Below are positions 1 through 7,988 of a DNA stretch of 44,796 nt, piece by piece. Each line of letters opens with the position of its first letter. Within the stretch, counting starts at the first letter, position 1. The stretch spans positions 1 through 44,796 of the forward strand of contig DGVK01000062.1 in assembly GCA_002395905.1 (NCBI GenBank). Reading direction: 5' to 3'. Source of the stretch: Verrucomicrobia bacterium UBA4286. Its GTDB lineage: Bacteria; Verrucomicrobiota; Kiritimatiellia; RFP12; UBA1067. The notes below the pieces were generated by a model, which had not been told where the DNA came from, did no database searches, and was given only the letters and a program-made list of their open reading frames with translations. A program made the translations under genes and the position numbers.

Positions 1-974
1 AAGAGGTTGAGTGTCCATCCGCAGAGGACGAAATACGCGAACAGGTAGACGGCGAAAAGTGCGAGGAGCTTTCCAGTCATCACCTTCTTGAGCATGATGA
101 ACTCGGGGACGGACGCCGTTGCCGTGGAAAGCATGAACGCGAATGCCGTGCCGACGGGCAGACCCTTGTTTATGAGTTCCCCCGTGATGGGGATGACAGA
201 CGTCACGTTTGCGTATGTAGGTATGCCGATCACGACGGCAAGGGGAACCGTCCACCACTGCCCTCCGCCAAGGTGTGACGCAATGAAGCCGTCCGGCACG
301 AAGCCGTGCAATCCCGCCCCCAGCGCGATGCCGACAAGCACCCAAAGCCATATTCGTTTGAAGATGCCGCGAGTCTCGGCTACGGCGAACGAAATGCGGT
401 CGCGGAATGTGAGGCGGACGGAGGCGGCACAACCTTTCCCCGCGCACGAGCATTTGCAGGGCGCGGTCGGCGGCTCGCACACGGACAGGAACCTGTCGGC
501 GCGGATTGCGTCAAAGAACATGCCACCCACGATGCCGGAGAGAAGCCCGAGACCGACATAGAGCGAGGTGAGTCCCCATCCCAGAGCCCCTGCGAACATC
601 GCGACAGCCGCCTCATTCACCGACGGCGACGTGATGAGAAACGCCATCGTGATGCCGAGCGGAATCCGCGCCGTTGTGAAACCAAGGAAGAGTGGTATCG
701 AAGAGCAGGAACAGAACGGCGTCACCGCGCCGAGCACCGCCGCGAGGATGTAGCAGACCAGACGACTCCTCCCGGAGAGAAACGTACGGATGCGGTTTGT
801 GTCCAACCCCGCCCGCAGGAAGCCGATGACGAATATCATCGTGGCGAGCAGCGCAAAAATCTTGGACGTGTCCTCGATGAAGAAGTGTACGGCGTCCGCG
901 AGTTTCGTCTCGGAGGCAAGGCCGAGAACGTTGTAGGTTAGCCAGTCGGCTAAATGAGTGAATGCTTCGAGCAT
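1..974 (-). CDS. ArsP/YraQ-family permease, partial at window start
   Basis: This is the N-terminal 324 codons of a membrane permease read leftwards off the window edge. It starts with an ATG at 974-972 preceded by AAAGGA. The translation shows several hydrophobic segments, the family hallmark TPFCSCSS followed by IPLFLGF, and SPSVNEAAV about 30 residues later. A Cys-rich cytoplasmic stretch (CKCSCAGKGC) separates two membrane halves. ArsP/YraQ proteins (PF03773) are inner-membrane permeases, some of which export trivalent organoarsenicals; others have unknown substrates. It lies 64 bp downstream of an ArsR-type gene on the same strand, which suggests metalloid- or metal-controlled expression. 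The Cys-rich loop may bind soft metals (inference). The C-terminus is not in the window. Confidence 0.85.
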   Translation of the reverse strand, partial: MLEAFTHLADWLTYNVLGLASETKLADAVHFFIEDTSKIFALLATMIFVIGFLRAGLDTNRIRTFLSGRSRLVCYILAAVLGAVTPFCSCSSIPLFLGFTTARIPLGITMAFLITSPSVNEAAVAMFAGALGWGLTSLYVGLGLLSGIVGGMFFDAIRADRFLSVCEPPTAPCKCSCAGKGCAASVRLTFRDRISFAVAETRGIFKRIWLWVLVGIALGAGLHGFVPDGFIASHLGGGQWWTVPLAVVIGIPTYANVTSVIPITGELINKGLPVGTAFAFMLSTATASVPEFIMLKKVMTGKLLALFAVYLFAYFVLCGWTLNL

Positions 975-1038
975 TTTGATTGTCCTTTCATGTTGTTGTT
1001 TAGTTGGTTTGCTAAATGAACGACTCAAAAAGAAGCGT

Positions 1039-1326
1039 CTACCGCTTCCTGGTCTTCAAGCACTCCAGCATTGTCGCCACGCACGGACAGGACAGCCGGT
1101 AGTAGATCAATTTCCCGCGCCGCTCGTCGACGACCACACCCGCGGCCTTCAGGACGGAAAGGTGTCGGCTGATGGTCGGGAACTCATCGCCAACAGCCTC
1201 GACGAACTCGCACACGCAATGTTCGCCGTCGGCAAGCTGCTCGACTATCCACAGGCGCGTCGGGTGTCCGAGCGCCTTGAAGAACGCCGCATTGGGCTCT
1301 ATCGCTTCTCTGTCGTATCTTTTCAT
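1039..1326 (-). CDS. ArsR/SmtB-family metal(loid)-responsive repressor
   Basis: This 95-residue winged-helix protein has the ArsR layout: KALGHPTRLWIVEQL, then a recognition helix around PTISRHLSVLKAAGVV, then a wing with RGKLIYYRL. The metal-sensing motif of classical ArsR (ELCVC) appears as EHCVCEFV, and an additional CPC lies near the C-terminus, so thiol coordination of As(III), Sb(III) or a similar ion is plausible. The ATG at 1326 follows GAGG at a suitable distance. Its promoter lies at 1351-1379. The permease starts 64 bp downstream, after a short stem (1033-1037 with 1043-1047) followed on the coding strand by CTTTTT, which might attenuate read-through. The family role is repression relieved by metalloid binding; the exact inducer cannot be told. 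Confidence 0.9.
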   Translation of the reverse strand: MKRYDREAIEPNAAFFKALGHPTRLWIVEQLADGEHCVCEFVEAVGDEFPTISRHLSVLKAAGVVVDERRGKLIYYRLSCPCVATMLECLKTRKR

Positions 1327-1350
1327 CTGGTGTGCCTCAAAACATTTAGC

Positions 1351-1379
1351 ATTGTAGCAAAATGACGCCCGTCAGTCAA
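1351..1379 (-). promoter_or_regulatory. sigma70-type promoter of arsR with a palindrome in the spacer
   Basis: On the minus strand TTGACT (1379-1374) is separated by exactly 17 bp from TACAAT (1356-1351). The spacer contains TGACG-CC-CGTCA (1363-1374), a 5-bp inverted repeat that abuts the -35. Its placement fits an operator for ArsR autorepression (inference). Confidence 0.75.
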
Positions 1380-1461
1380 TAGGGGCGTGGGAAATTATAT
1401 TGTGCAGCTGCGTAATCTAAAGTGACACTTGCGTACGGGCATGTCGATGGTATCTACATTC

Positions 1462-1853
1462 CTGGAGTTTACCCATTTTTTGAGTGCGGAAATGCACGGC
1501 ACCCGCATGGATAAAGGCTGAAGTGCGTTTCGGGATGTGGTTTTCGGCGTTTCGCGTCTGAAGCCGGGAGAGCGGGAAGACCAGAGCTTCAGCGCGAGCG
1601 GCACGGTCTTGCGTCCGCCCGGGCGACAGGCCGCGACCATGCAGCCGTGGTATCCGTTCACGAGGACGTCCCGGCCCTCCTTCGACGAACGGCTCGCGTC
1701 CCTGACGCGGGTGACGAACTCCATCTTGTACGAGAACTCCTTGCGGATCTCCGTCGGGTCGACGAGAAGGTGGGTGTCGCCCGAGGCCTGTATTCCGTAG
1801 ATACACTCCTCTACGAACTTCCTCGACGGTTTCGAAAAATGGGTAAACTCCAG
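1462..1853. mobile_element. internally deleted insertion-sequence remnant with 19-bp terminal inverted repeats
   Basis: CTGGAGTTTACCCATTTTT at 1462-1480 is repeated exactly as its reverse complement at 1835-1853, bounding 392 bp. Between the ends lies a DDE-transposase fragment read on the minus strand. A full IS of this type should be over 1 kb, so this copy is internally deleted and could only move in trans. No target-site duplication is obvious next to the repeats, so the true ends could differ by a few bases. The element sits directly upstream of the metallo-beta-lactamase-fold gene at 1903. Confidence 0.7.
1548..1832 (-). pseudogene. IS4-like DDE transposase fragment
   Basis: About 95 residues in one frame resemble the region around the first catalytic Asp of IS4-type transposases: YGIQASGDTHL, then VDPTEIRK, KMEFVTRVRD, VNGYHG and PLALKLWSS followed by SPGF. 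In the family this block reads roughly DxTDIxKxxxKKMExLxxVRDGS...NGYW...PLxxxLWS. The rest of the transposase, including the second Asp and the Glu, is missing, and the frame continues into unrelated residues. It is a remnant, not a functional gene. The assignment is from motif memory; a profile search would settle the family. Confidence 0.6.
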
Positions 1854-1866
1854 CGCGCGGGCGCGC

Positions 1867-1895
1867 TTGCACGGCAGAGGATGATTTGATACAAT
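1867..1895 (+). promoter_or_regulatory. promoter giving a probably leaderless transcript
   Basis: TTGCAC (1867-1872), a 17-bp spacer and TACAAT (1890-1895). The ATG of the next gene begins at 1903, seven bases after the -10, where transcription would be expected to start. No Shine-Dalgarno sequence exists between them. The -35 begins 14 bp outside the right end of the IS remnant. Confidence 0.6.
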
Positions 1896-1902
1896 CACTT
1901 CT

Positions 1903-3213
1903 ATGAACAGACGTGACTTTCTAAAATGCGCGGCTTCTGCGCCGCTCTTCGCCGCGACCCTCCCCGCAGCTGCAGGCCCGGCCTCTCTCACGGGCGAGGC
2001 GCAGACCGACGGCGGCTCCCATCCACTCGCAGGCTCGACGCTCCCGAAATGGAACCCGGGCGAGTTCCAGATCCACTTCATTTACACAGGCGTAGCCGAA
2101 AGCCAGCTCTGGATCATGCCCGACGGCACGACGATGCTCATCGACTGCGGCGACCACCCGGCGTGGACTCGCGGGAAAAAGGCGGTATGGATTCTGCCGA
2201 ACGGCAAGCGCACTTCCGCCGAATGGATCGCGCGCTACGTGGCGCGCGTCAACCCCGCAGGGACGACGGTCGACTATCTCATGCTCTCGCACCACCACGC
2301 GGACCATGCGGGCATGGAAGGATGGGGCGCGGGAACCCGCGAATGGAACGACGAAAAACTTTCCGTGAGCGGCTTCCTGCAGGCGGCCGACACTCTCAAG
2401 TTCAAGGTCGCGTTCGACCGCGGCTGGCCGAACTTCGACGAGCCGATCCCGAACGAACTGTGCGACAAGACGTCGTATACGCACATACGCAAGGCTCTCG
2501 CATATCTCGCGCAGCGCGACGGCACGGAACTTCGCAGGTTCGAGGTCGGGGCGGTGAACCAGGTGGCGATGGTCAACAACGCTTCCGCCGCGCCCGGTTT
2601 CACAGTCGTGAACATAACGGGCAACGGCAGAATCCTCTGCCGGGGCGGCGGTGTGCGCGACCTTTACGCACACGCCCGCAACGCGAAATGGCTCAACGAG
2701 AACGCCATGAGCCTCGGCCTCGCAGTGAAGTACGGCGCGTTCAAATACTATACGGCGGGCGACTTCTACGACACGCCGAAACTCCCCGACGGGCGGCGCA
2801 TGAACATCGAAGAGGAGCTCGCCGCCGAGCTGGGCCCGGTAGACGTGGCGAAAGTGAACCATCACGGCCACCATTCTATGTCCGCCAGACTCGTCGCCAC
2901 TCTCCGCGCGCGCGTCTGGACGGCGTGCACGTGGGACCAGCTTCACATGACGGCCGACACGCTCGCGCGCCTTTCGGACCGCGAGAGCTATCCCGGGCCG
3001 CGCCTTGTCGCGCCGGGCGTTTTCCCGCCGCAGCGGCGCCTTGAGGACGCGGGAAAGCCGTTCATGGCCGACATCGCGCCCGAGTCGTTCGCGGCCGGGC
3101 ACGTGGTGGTGACCGTCGCGCCCGGCGGCGCTTCATACAACGTCGCCTATGTCACGGCGGACGACGAATCGATGAAGGTCACCGGCGCCTACGATTTCGC
3201 CGCGCGCGGCTGA
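1903..3213 (+). CDS. exported metallo-beta-lactamase-fold hydrolase
   Basis: The 436-residue protein begins with a twin-arginine-type signal (NRRDFLK followed by an Ala-rich hydrophobic run), so export by Tat is likely. The zinc-binding core is visible as LIDCGD (about residue 83), SHHHADHAG (about 128-136), AGDF (about 284) and VNHHGHHS (about 319-326). The last motif is of the ComEC/Rec2-associated MBL type rather than the antibiotic-hydrolysing type. The substrate cannot be told; phosphodiester or nucleotide hydrolysis outside the cytoplasm is a reasonable guess. The start is set by the promoter seven bases upstream and by the signal peptide. The gene converges with clpB, with only 24 bp between stops. 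Confidence 0.8.
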   Translation: MNRRDFLKCAASAPLFAATLPAAAGPASLTGEAQTDGGSHPLAGSTLPKWNPGEFQIHFIYTGVAESQLWIMPDGTTMLIDCGDHPAWTRGKKAVWILPNGKRTSAEWIARYVARVNPAGTTVDYLMLSHHHADHAGMEGWGAGTREWNDEKLSVSGFLQAADTLKFKVAFDRGWPNFDEPIPNELCDKTSYTHIRKALAYLAQRDGTELRRFEVGAVNQVAMVNNASAAPGFTVVNITGNGRILCRGGGVRDLYAHARNAKWLNENAMSLGLAVKYGAFKYYTAGDFYDTPKLPDGRRMNIEEELAAELGPVDVAKVNHHGHHSMSARLVATLRARVWTACTWDQLHMTADTLARLSDRESYPGPRLVAPGVFPPQRRLEDAGKPFMADIAPESFAAGHVVVTVAPGGASYNVAYVTADDESMKVTGAYDFAARG

Positions 3214-3226
3214 AGGCCGCGCGCGG
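3200..3226. terminator. strong hairpin between convergent genes
   Basis: CCGCGCGCGGC (3200-3210) and its exact complement GCCGCGCGCGG (3216-3226) flank a 5-base loop that contains the stop of the plus-strand gene. There is no U-tract, so it may block read-through or protect the 3' end rather than act as a classical intrinsic terminator. Confidence 0.5.
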
Positions 3227-3237
3227 GAGGGCGCAGG

Positions 3238-5316
3238 TCAACCAAGCCGCATCGCGCCGTTTTCGGCTGTGGCCTTTATCGTCGAGCCGGGCGGGTATTT
3301 CCCCGCGACTATCGCGCGCGCTATCGGCGTTTCAAGGTCGCGCTGGAGCGCACGCTTCACGGGGCGTGCGCCGTAGGCCGGGTCGTAGCCGTCGCGCACA
3401 AGGAGTTCCAGCGCCTTGTCGTCGACATCGAGCGAAAGCTCCTGGTCGGCCAGCCGCTTCGAGAAGTCCTTCAGCTGCAGCTTCACGATCTCGCGTATCT
3501 GGGCCTCGGTCAAGGAATCGAACTCCAGAATCTCGTCGAGCCTGTTGAGGAACTCGGGGCGGAACAGGTCCTTGAGCGTGGCGCGCGGCGCGTTGGAGGT
3601 CATGATTATGACGGTGTTCTTGAAGGAGACGGTTCGCCCGTGGCTGTCGGTCAAACGTCCGTCGTCCATCACCTGCAGAAGCAGGTTGAACACGTCGGGG
3701 TGGGCCTTCTCGATCTCATCGAGAAGAACGACCGAGAACTGTTTGCGGCGCACGGCCTCCGTAAGCTGGCCGCCGTCCTCGAAGCCGACATATCCGGGCG
3801 GCGCGCCGACAAGACGCGAGACGGCGAACTTTTCCATGTACTCCGACATGTCGAGCCTTACCATCGCGTTCTCGTCGTCGAACAGTTCCTGCGCGAGCGC
3901 CTTGGCGAGCTCGGTCTTGCCGACGCCCGTCGGCCCGAGGAACAGGAACGCGCCTATCGGCCGCTGACGGTTCTTTATGCCGGCGCGGGACCGCAGGACG
4001 GCGTCGGCCACGGCGTCGACGGCCTTGTCCTGGCCTATGACGCGCTCGTGCAGGATGTCGCCCAGACGCATGAGTTTTTCGCGCTCGCCTTCGAGCAGCT
4101 TGGTGACGGGGATCCCGCTCCAGCGCGAGACGACTTCCGCAATCTCGTCCGCCGTGACCTCTTCGCGAAGCATGGCGTCGGCGCCGCGCCGCACCATGTC
4201 GTCCTCGTGGGTCTTGAGGACCTTCTCCAGCTCGGGTATCTCGCCGTACTGCAGACGCGACGCCTCGTTGTAGTCGCCTTTTGCCTCGGCAAGATCGCGG
4301 CGGCGGCGGGCGTCCTCAAGTCTGGCGCGCACACGCTTCACGCCTTCGAGCGCCTGTTTTTCCTCCTTCCACTGGGCGGTCATCTTTTCGGACTTCGCCT
4401 TGAGCGTCTTCAACTCCTCCTGAAGTTCCTCAAGCCGCTTCTTTGAGGCGTCGTCCTTCTCCTTCTTAAGGGCGATCTCCTCGATTTCAAGCCGCCTCAC
4501 ATGGCGGGAGATCTCGTCTAGCTCCTGCGGACAGGAATCCATCTCGGTGCGGATGCGCGCGCAGGCCTCGTCGAGGAGGTCGATGGCCTTGTCGGGCAGG
4601 AAGCGGTCCTGTATGTAGCGCGCCGAGAGCGCGACGGCGCTCACGAGCGCCTCGTCGCGTATGTGCACGTTGTGGTATTTCTCGAAACGGTCTTTGATGC
4701 CGCGCAGGATCGAGATGGCGTCCTCCTCGCTCGGCGGCTCCACCATAACCGGCTGGAAGCGCCTCTCAAGCGCGGCGTCCTTCTCCATGTACTTGCGGTA
4801 TTCGTCGAGGGTGGTCGCGCCGACGCAGTGCAGTTCGCCGCGCGCGAGCATGGGCTTGAGCATGTTGCCCGCGTCCGACGACCCCTCGGTCTTCCCGGCG
4901 CCGACGATGGTGTGTATCTCGTCTATGAAGAGGATTATCTTCCCCTCCGACTCCTTGATCTTCTTGAGCACGGCCTTGAGACGCTCTTCGAACTGGCCGC
5001 GGTACATGGCGCCGGCCATGAGCGCCGTCATGTCGAGCGAGAAGACGGTGCGGTCCTTGAGGCCGTCGGGCACGTCGCCGCGGTTGATGCGCTGGGCGAG
5101 GCCTTCGACGATGGCGGTCTTGCCGACGCCGGGCTCGCCGATGAGGACGGGGTTGTTCTTGGTCTTGCGCGAAAGGATGCGGATGACGTCGCGTATCTCG
5201 GTGTCGCGCCCGATAACGGGATCAAGCTTGCCCGCCCGCGCCAGCGCGGTAAGGTCGGTGCCGAATTTCTCAAGGCACTTCTCGTTGTCTTCTGGTGGTT
5301 CGTAGCTTGCATTCAT
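3238..5316 (-). CDS. clpB: ClpB-type AAA+ disaggregase lacking the N-terminal domain
   Basis: The 692-residue protein has two AAA+ modules. Module 1 carries Walker A GEPGVGKT (about 60-67) and ILFIDE. A long charged coiled-coil middle domain (roughly 255-385) follows, the hallmark of ClpB over ClpA/ClpC. Module 2 carries Walker [10 protein letters not shown] (about 460), VVLLDE and GYVG pore-loop residues. ClpB threads aggregated proteins with DnaK help. The Clp_N substrate domain is absent: the protein starts just before the first AAA module ([21 protein letters not shown]). The start at 5316 is supported by GGAGGAAAG just upstream; an in-frame ATG at 5373 has no such site. Between IIMTSN and FRPEFLNR in module 2, about 15-20 residues present in typical ClpB are missing. 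It is the last gene of the minus-strand string. Confidence 0.9.
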   Translation of the reverse strand: MNASYEPPEDNEKCLEKFGTDLTALARAGKLDPVIGRDTEIRDVIRILSRKTKNNPVLIGEPGVGKTAIVEGLAQRINRGDVPDGLKDRTVFSLDMTALMAGAMYRGQFEERLKAVLKKIKESEGKIILFIDEIHTIVGAGKTEGSSDAGNMLKPMLARGELHCVGATTLDEYRKYMEKDAALERRFQPVMVEPPSEEDAISILRGIKDRFEKYHNVHIRDEALVSAVALSARYIQDRFLPDKAIDLLDEACARIRTEMDSCPQELDEISRHVRRLEIEEIALKKEKDDASKKRLEELQEELKTLKAKSEKMTAQWKEEKQALEGVKRVRARLEDARRRRDLAEAKGDYNEASRLQYGEIPELEKVLKTHEDDMVRRGADAMLREEVTADEIAEVVSRWSGIPVTKLLEGEREKLMRLGDILHERVIGQDKAVDAVADAVLRSRAGIKNRQRPIGAFLFLGPTGVGKTELAKALAQELFDDENAMVRLDMSEYMEKFAVSRLVGAPPGYVGFEDGGQLTEAVRRKQFSVVLLDEIEKAHPDVFNLLLQVMDDGRLTDSHGRTVSFKNTVIIMTSNAPRATLKDLFRPEFLNRLDEILEFDSLTEAQIREIVKLQLKDFSKRLADQELSLDVDDKALELLVRDGYDPAYGARPVKRALQRDLETPIARAIVAGKYPPGSTIKATAENGAMRLG

Positions 5317-5426
5317 GGTTCTTTCCTCCGCACCATTCCAGCAGACGCCATGCCACCGCGCAAAGCGCGGCACGGCGCGTCAAGATGTCGCAGGGTGCAA
5401 CATTCCGTCGCGCCCGGCGCGGCGCG

Positions 5427-6260
5427 CTAACGCTCCGAGCGCAGCGCGGGGTCGAGGCGGTCGCGCAGGTGGTCGGCGAGGTGGTTGAAGACGAGGACGA
5501 GCGTGAAGATGGCGAGCGTGGTGAAGGTCATCTCCCACCACACGCCCTGCCACAGTCTGAGGCGCGCGTTGTTTATCATGACGCCCCACGACGGCTCGCC
5601 CTGCACCCCTATGCCGAGGAACGAGATGAACACCTCGGTCGACACTGCCGAGGGAAAGCGTATCGAGAACTGTATGAGGATGATGTGCGCCACGTTCGGC
5701 AGGATGTGGCGGAACATGATGCGCGCGTGCGAGTAGCCGAGGACCTTCGCGGCCTGCACATAGGCGCGGTCGCGGTGCTTCATCGTCTCGGCACGGATCG
5801 TGCGGCACACCCCGACCCACGTTGTAAGCCCGATTCCGAGGTAGATGCCGAGCAGCCCCTGCCCGACGACGAGCGAAATCGCGAGTATGAACAGAAGCCC
5901 CGGCATCGACGCGACTGTCGCGCAGAGCCACACGACGACCGAATCCACCTTCCCGCCGAAATACCCGCCGAGCAGTCCGAGAAGGACGCCGAGCGGGATC
6001 GCGATGAGCGATGTCATTATCCCGACGTGGAACGCTATCCGCGCGCCCTGCACGAGGCGCAGCGCGACGGGCCGCCCGAGGTTGTCCGTCCCCAGCCAGT
6101 GCTCTGCCGACGGCGGCCGGTAGCGCGCCTCCAGGTTGACGGTGTTGTAGGCGGGCGTCACGTCGCGCGCCCGCGCGACGCGGTACTGAACCTCGCCGTA
6201 GACCGCCGCGGCGAAGTAGAGCGCGAGCACGGCGAGGCAGAGCTTTACAGAGAGCTTCAA
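5427..6260 (-). CDS. DppC/OppC-family peptide ABC transporter permease
   Basis: A 277-residue inner-membrane permease. It has the C-subunit signature: N-terminal EHWLGTDNLGR, then GARIAFHVGI, several hydrophobic segments, and the EAA loop (ETMKHRDRAYVQAAKVLGY followed by HILPN) that contacts the ATPase; the C-terminus is LRDRLDPALR. These proteins pair with a DppB-like permease, two ATPases and a binding protein to import di- or oligopeptides. None of those partners is in the window, so this copy is an orphan. I chose the TTG at 6260, which overlaps the cmk stop by 4 bases (TTGA); a GTG at 6272 is the alternative. The overlap suggests translational coupling to cmk. Confidence 0.85.
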   Translation of the reverse strand: MKLSVKLCLAVLALYFAAAVYGEVQYRVARARDVTPAYNTVNLEARYRPPSAEHWLGTDNLGRPVALRLVQGARIAFHVGIMTSLIAIPLGVLLGLLGGYFGGKVDSVVVWLCATVASMPGLLFILAISLVVGQGLLGIYLGIGLTTWVGVCRTIRAETMKHRDRAYVQAAKVLGYSHARIMFRHILPNVAHIILIQFSIRFPSAVSTEVFISFLGIGVQGEPSWGVMINNARLRLWQGVWWEMTFTTLAIFTLVLVFNHLADHLRDRLDPALRSER

Positions 6261-6934
6261 GACGCGGTCCACTCCGCAGGGAGCGCCTTGATCACCGTCT
6301 CGACGACCTCTTCGAGAGTCAGGTCGCTTGAATCTATCTCCAGCGCGCCGTCGGCCTTCTTGAGCGGAGCGTACCTGCGCGTTGAGTCGATCGCGTCGCG
6401 GGCGAGAAGCGAGGCTTTCACCTCCTCGGCGGACTGGTTTGCAATCCCCTTCTCGACCTCCTCCTTCTGGCGGCGGCGCGCGCGGGCCTCGGCCGACGCC
6501 GTGAGATAGAAGCGGGCCGGCGACCCGGGGAAGACCGCGGTCGTGATGTCGCGCCCTTCGACGACGAGATTCCCGAAACGCGTCATGCCCTTGAGAATGG
6601 CCGTCACCTTGTCGCGCACAGGTTTCTCGCGCGCCACCTTGGAGGCGTTGGCGTTTATCTCGGGTGTGCGGATGCGGTCGCCCGGCGCCTCGCCGCCGAC
6701 GTAATAGGCCACGCGGCCCGCCTCGGGGCGGCACTCGATATCGACCGTTTCGGCGAACGCGGCGATGGCCGCCGGGCTTTCAAGGTCGACGCCGTGCACG
6801 AGGCTCTGCCATGTAATGATCCTGTAAAGCGCGCCCGAGTCTACATGAAGGTAGCCGAGACGCTCGCCTACAATGCGCGAAACCGAACTCTTGCCGGCGC
6901 CGCTTGGTCCATCGATTGCGATTATGTTAGCCAT
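6257..6934 (-). CDS. cmk: cytidylate kinase
   Basis: This 225-residue P-loop kinase phosphorylates CMP and dCMP to the diphosphates. The N-terminus IAIDGPSGAGKSS is the Walker A motif and YLHVDSGALYR is the CMP-binding signature. RDITTAVFP and the Arg-rich lid (RARRRQKE) follow, with DSS near the end. Length is normal. It starts 4 bp after the antiporter stop and its own stop overlaps the start of the downstream permease, so it is cotranscribed. Cmk is a housekeeping gene commonly found in mixed operons. Confidence 0.95.
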   Translation of the reverse strand: MANIIAIDGPSGAGKSSVSRIVGERLGYLHVDSGALYRIITWQSLVHGVDLESPAAIAAFAETVDIECRPEAGRVAYYVGGEAPGDRIRTPEINANASKVAREKPVRDKVTAILKGMTRFGNLVVEGRDITTAVFPGSPARFYLTASAEARARRRQKEEVEKGIANQSAEEVKASLLARDAIDSTRRYAPLKKADGALEIDSSDLTLEEVVETVIKALPAEWTAS

Positions 6935-6938
6935 GATT

Positions 6939-7982
6939 TCAAACGTGTGTTTCGTGATAGATCACAAGGGCCGTGTAGGCCAGGAACACCAGAATCCATG
7001 CAGCGCCCTCGAAGCGGTTGAAACTTCCGGGTTCGCGCGGCCTGCGCCAGTTGACGCCGAAGACCGTTATCGCGAGCGAAAGCCCGATCGCCACCGGCAG
7101 ATCGCGCAGGACTATGTAGCGGGAAAAGTCCGCCGCGGGCGAAATGCCTGCAGCGAGGCCGACGACCGCCAGCATGTTGAAGAAGTTCGAGCCGACGATG
7201 TTCCCCAGCACAAACTCGTGCTCGCCGCGCCGCGCCGACGCTATCGCGCTCGCAAGCTCGGGCAGGGACGTTCCCGCGGCGATTATCGTAAGGCCGATCA
7301 TGAGGTCCGAGACGCCCACCGTGCGCGCGAAGTCCACCGCGCCCCACACGAGAATATGCGACGAGCCTATGAGCACGACGAGCCCGACCGCGAGCTTCAC
7401 CCATGCGACGACGAGTCTCAGCCTTCCTATGCGCCTGTAGCGCGGGTCGGCCACCATGCGCGCCGTCGGCGCGCGCCCCTTCGCTGGCACGGCTTCGGCG
7501 GACGCCTCGCCGCCGGTCTTCTGGTCGAACCAGCAGTAGAGCGGCAGCAGAAGCGCGAACGCCGCGAGCATGACGAGCGCGTCGCCTCGCGAGCATACGC
7601 CGTCGCGCAGCGCAAAGAGCGCCCCCGCCGAAATCGCAGCAAGCGCCGGACCGGCGACAAACGCCGTCGCGGGCTTCACGGCAAGCGGGCGTATGAGCGA
7701 GGCGATGCCGAGAATCGCCGCGATGTTGAAGACGCAGCTTCCGTAGGCGTTGCCGAGCGAAAGGTTGGAGTGGCTGGAAAGGCCCGACATGACGCTCACG
7801 CAAAGTTCCGGCGCGCTCGTGCCGAACCCGATTATCACCATGCCGATCACGAACGGCGAGATGCCGAGCGCCTTCGCGACCGACGACGCGCCGTCCACGA
7901 ACGTATCGCTCGACCACGCGAGCGCGACGAGGCCGGCCGCCATGAAGAGAATCGAAGCCCAGAGCGGAATATCAGTGTACAT
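6939..7982 (-). CDS. CaCA-family Na+(K+)/Ca2+ antiporter (YrbG-like)
   Basis: A 347-residue integral membrane protein with the two inverted alpha-repeats of the CaCA superfamily. The first contains GFGTSAPEL and later GNAYGSCVFNI; the second contains AAGTSLPELASAI and GNIVGSNFFN. The central loop between the repeats is short and hydrophilic. The length and architecture match YrbG rather than the larger eukaryotic exchangers. The likely role is exchange of Ca2+ against monovalent cations at the inner membrane. The start lies 6 bp after the kinase stop and follows AGGTGAGG. The ion specificity cannot be read from the sequence. Confidence 0.9.
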   Translation of the reverse strand: MYTDIPLWASILFMAAGLVALAWSSDTFVDGASSVAKALGISPFVIGMVIIGFGTSAPELCVSVMSGLSSHSNLSLGNAYGSCVFNIAAILGIASLIRPLAVKPATAFVAGPALAAISAGALFALRDGVCSRGDALVMLAAFALLLPLYCWFDQKTGGEASAEAVPAKGRAPTARMVADPRYRRIGRLRLVVAWVKLAVGLVVLIGSSHILVWGAVDFARTVGVSDLMIGLTIIAAGTSLPELASAIASARRGEHEFVLGNIVGSNFFNMLAVVGLAAGISPAADFSRYIVLRDLPVAIGLSLAITVFGVNWRRPREPGSFNRFEGAAWILVFLAYTALVIYHETHV

Positions 7983-7988
7983 CGCGCC

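Noticed and set aside
961..977. AATGCT-TCG-AGCATT inverted repeat at the permease start codon
   Set aside because: Short stem at the start codon; could influence translation but is too small to call without comparative data.
3640..4446. 268-codon plus-strand frame within clpB
   Set aside because: Antisense to the well-supported AAA+ domains of ClpB.
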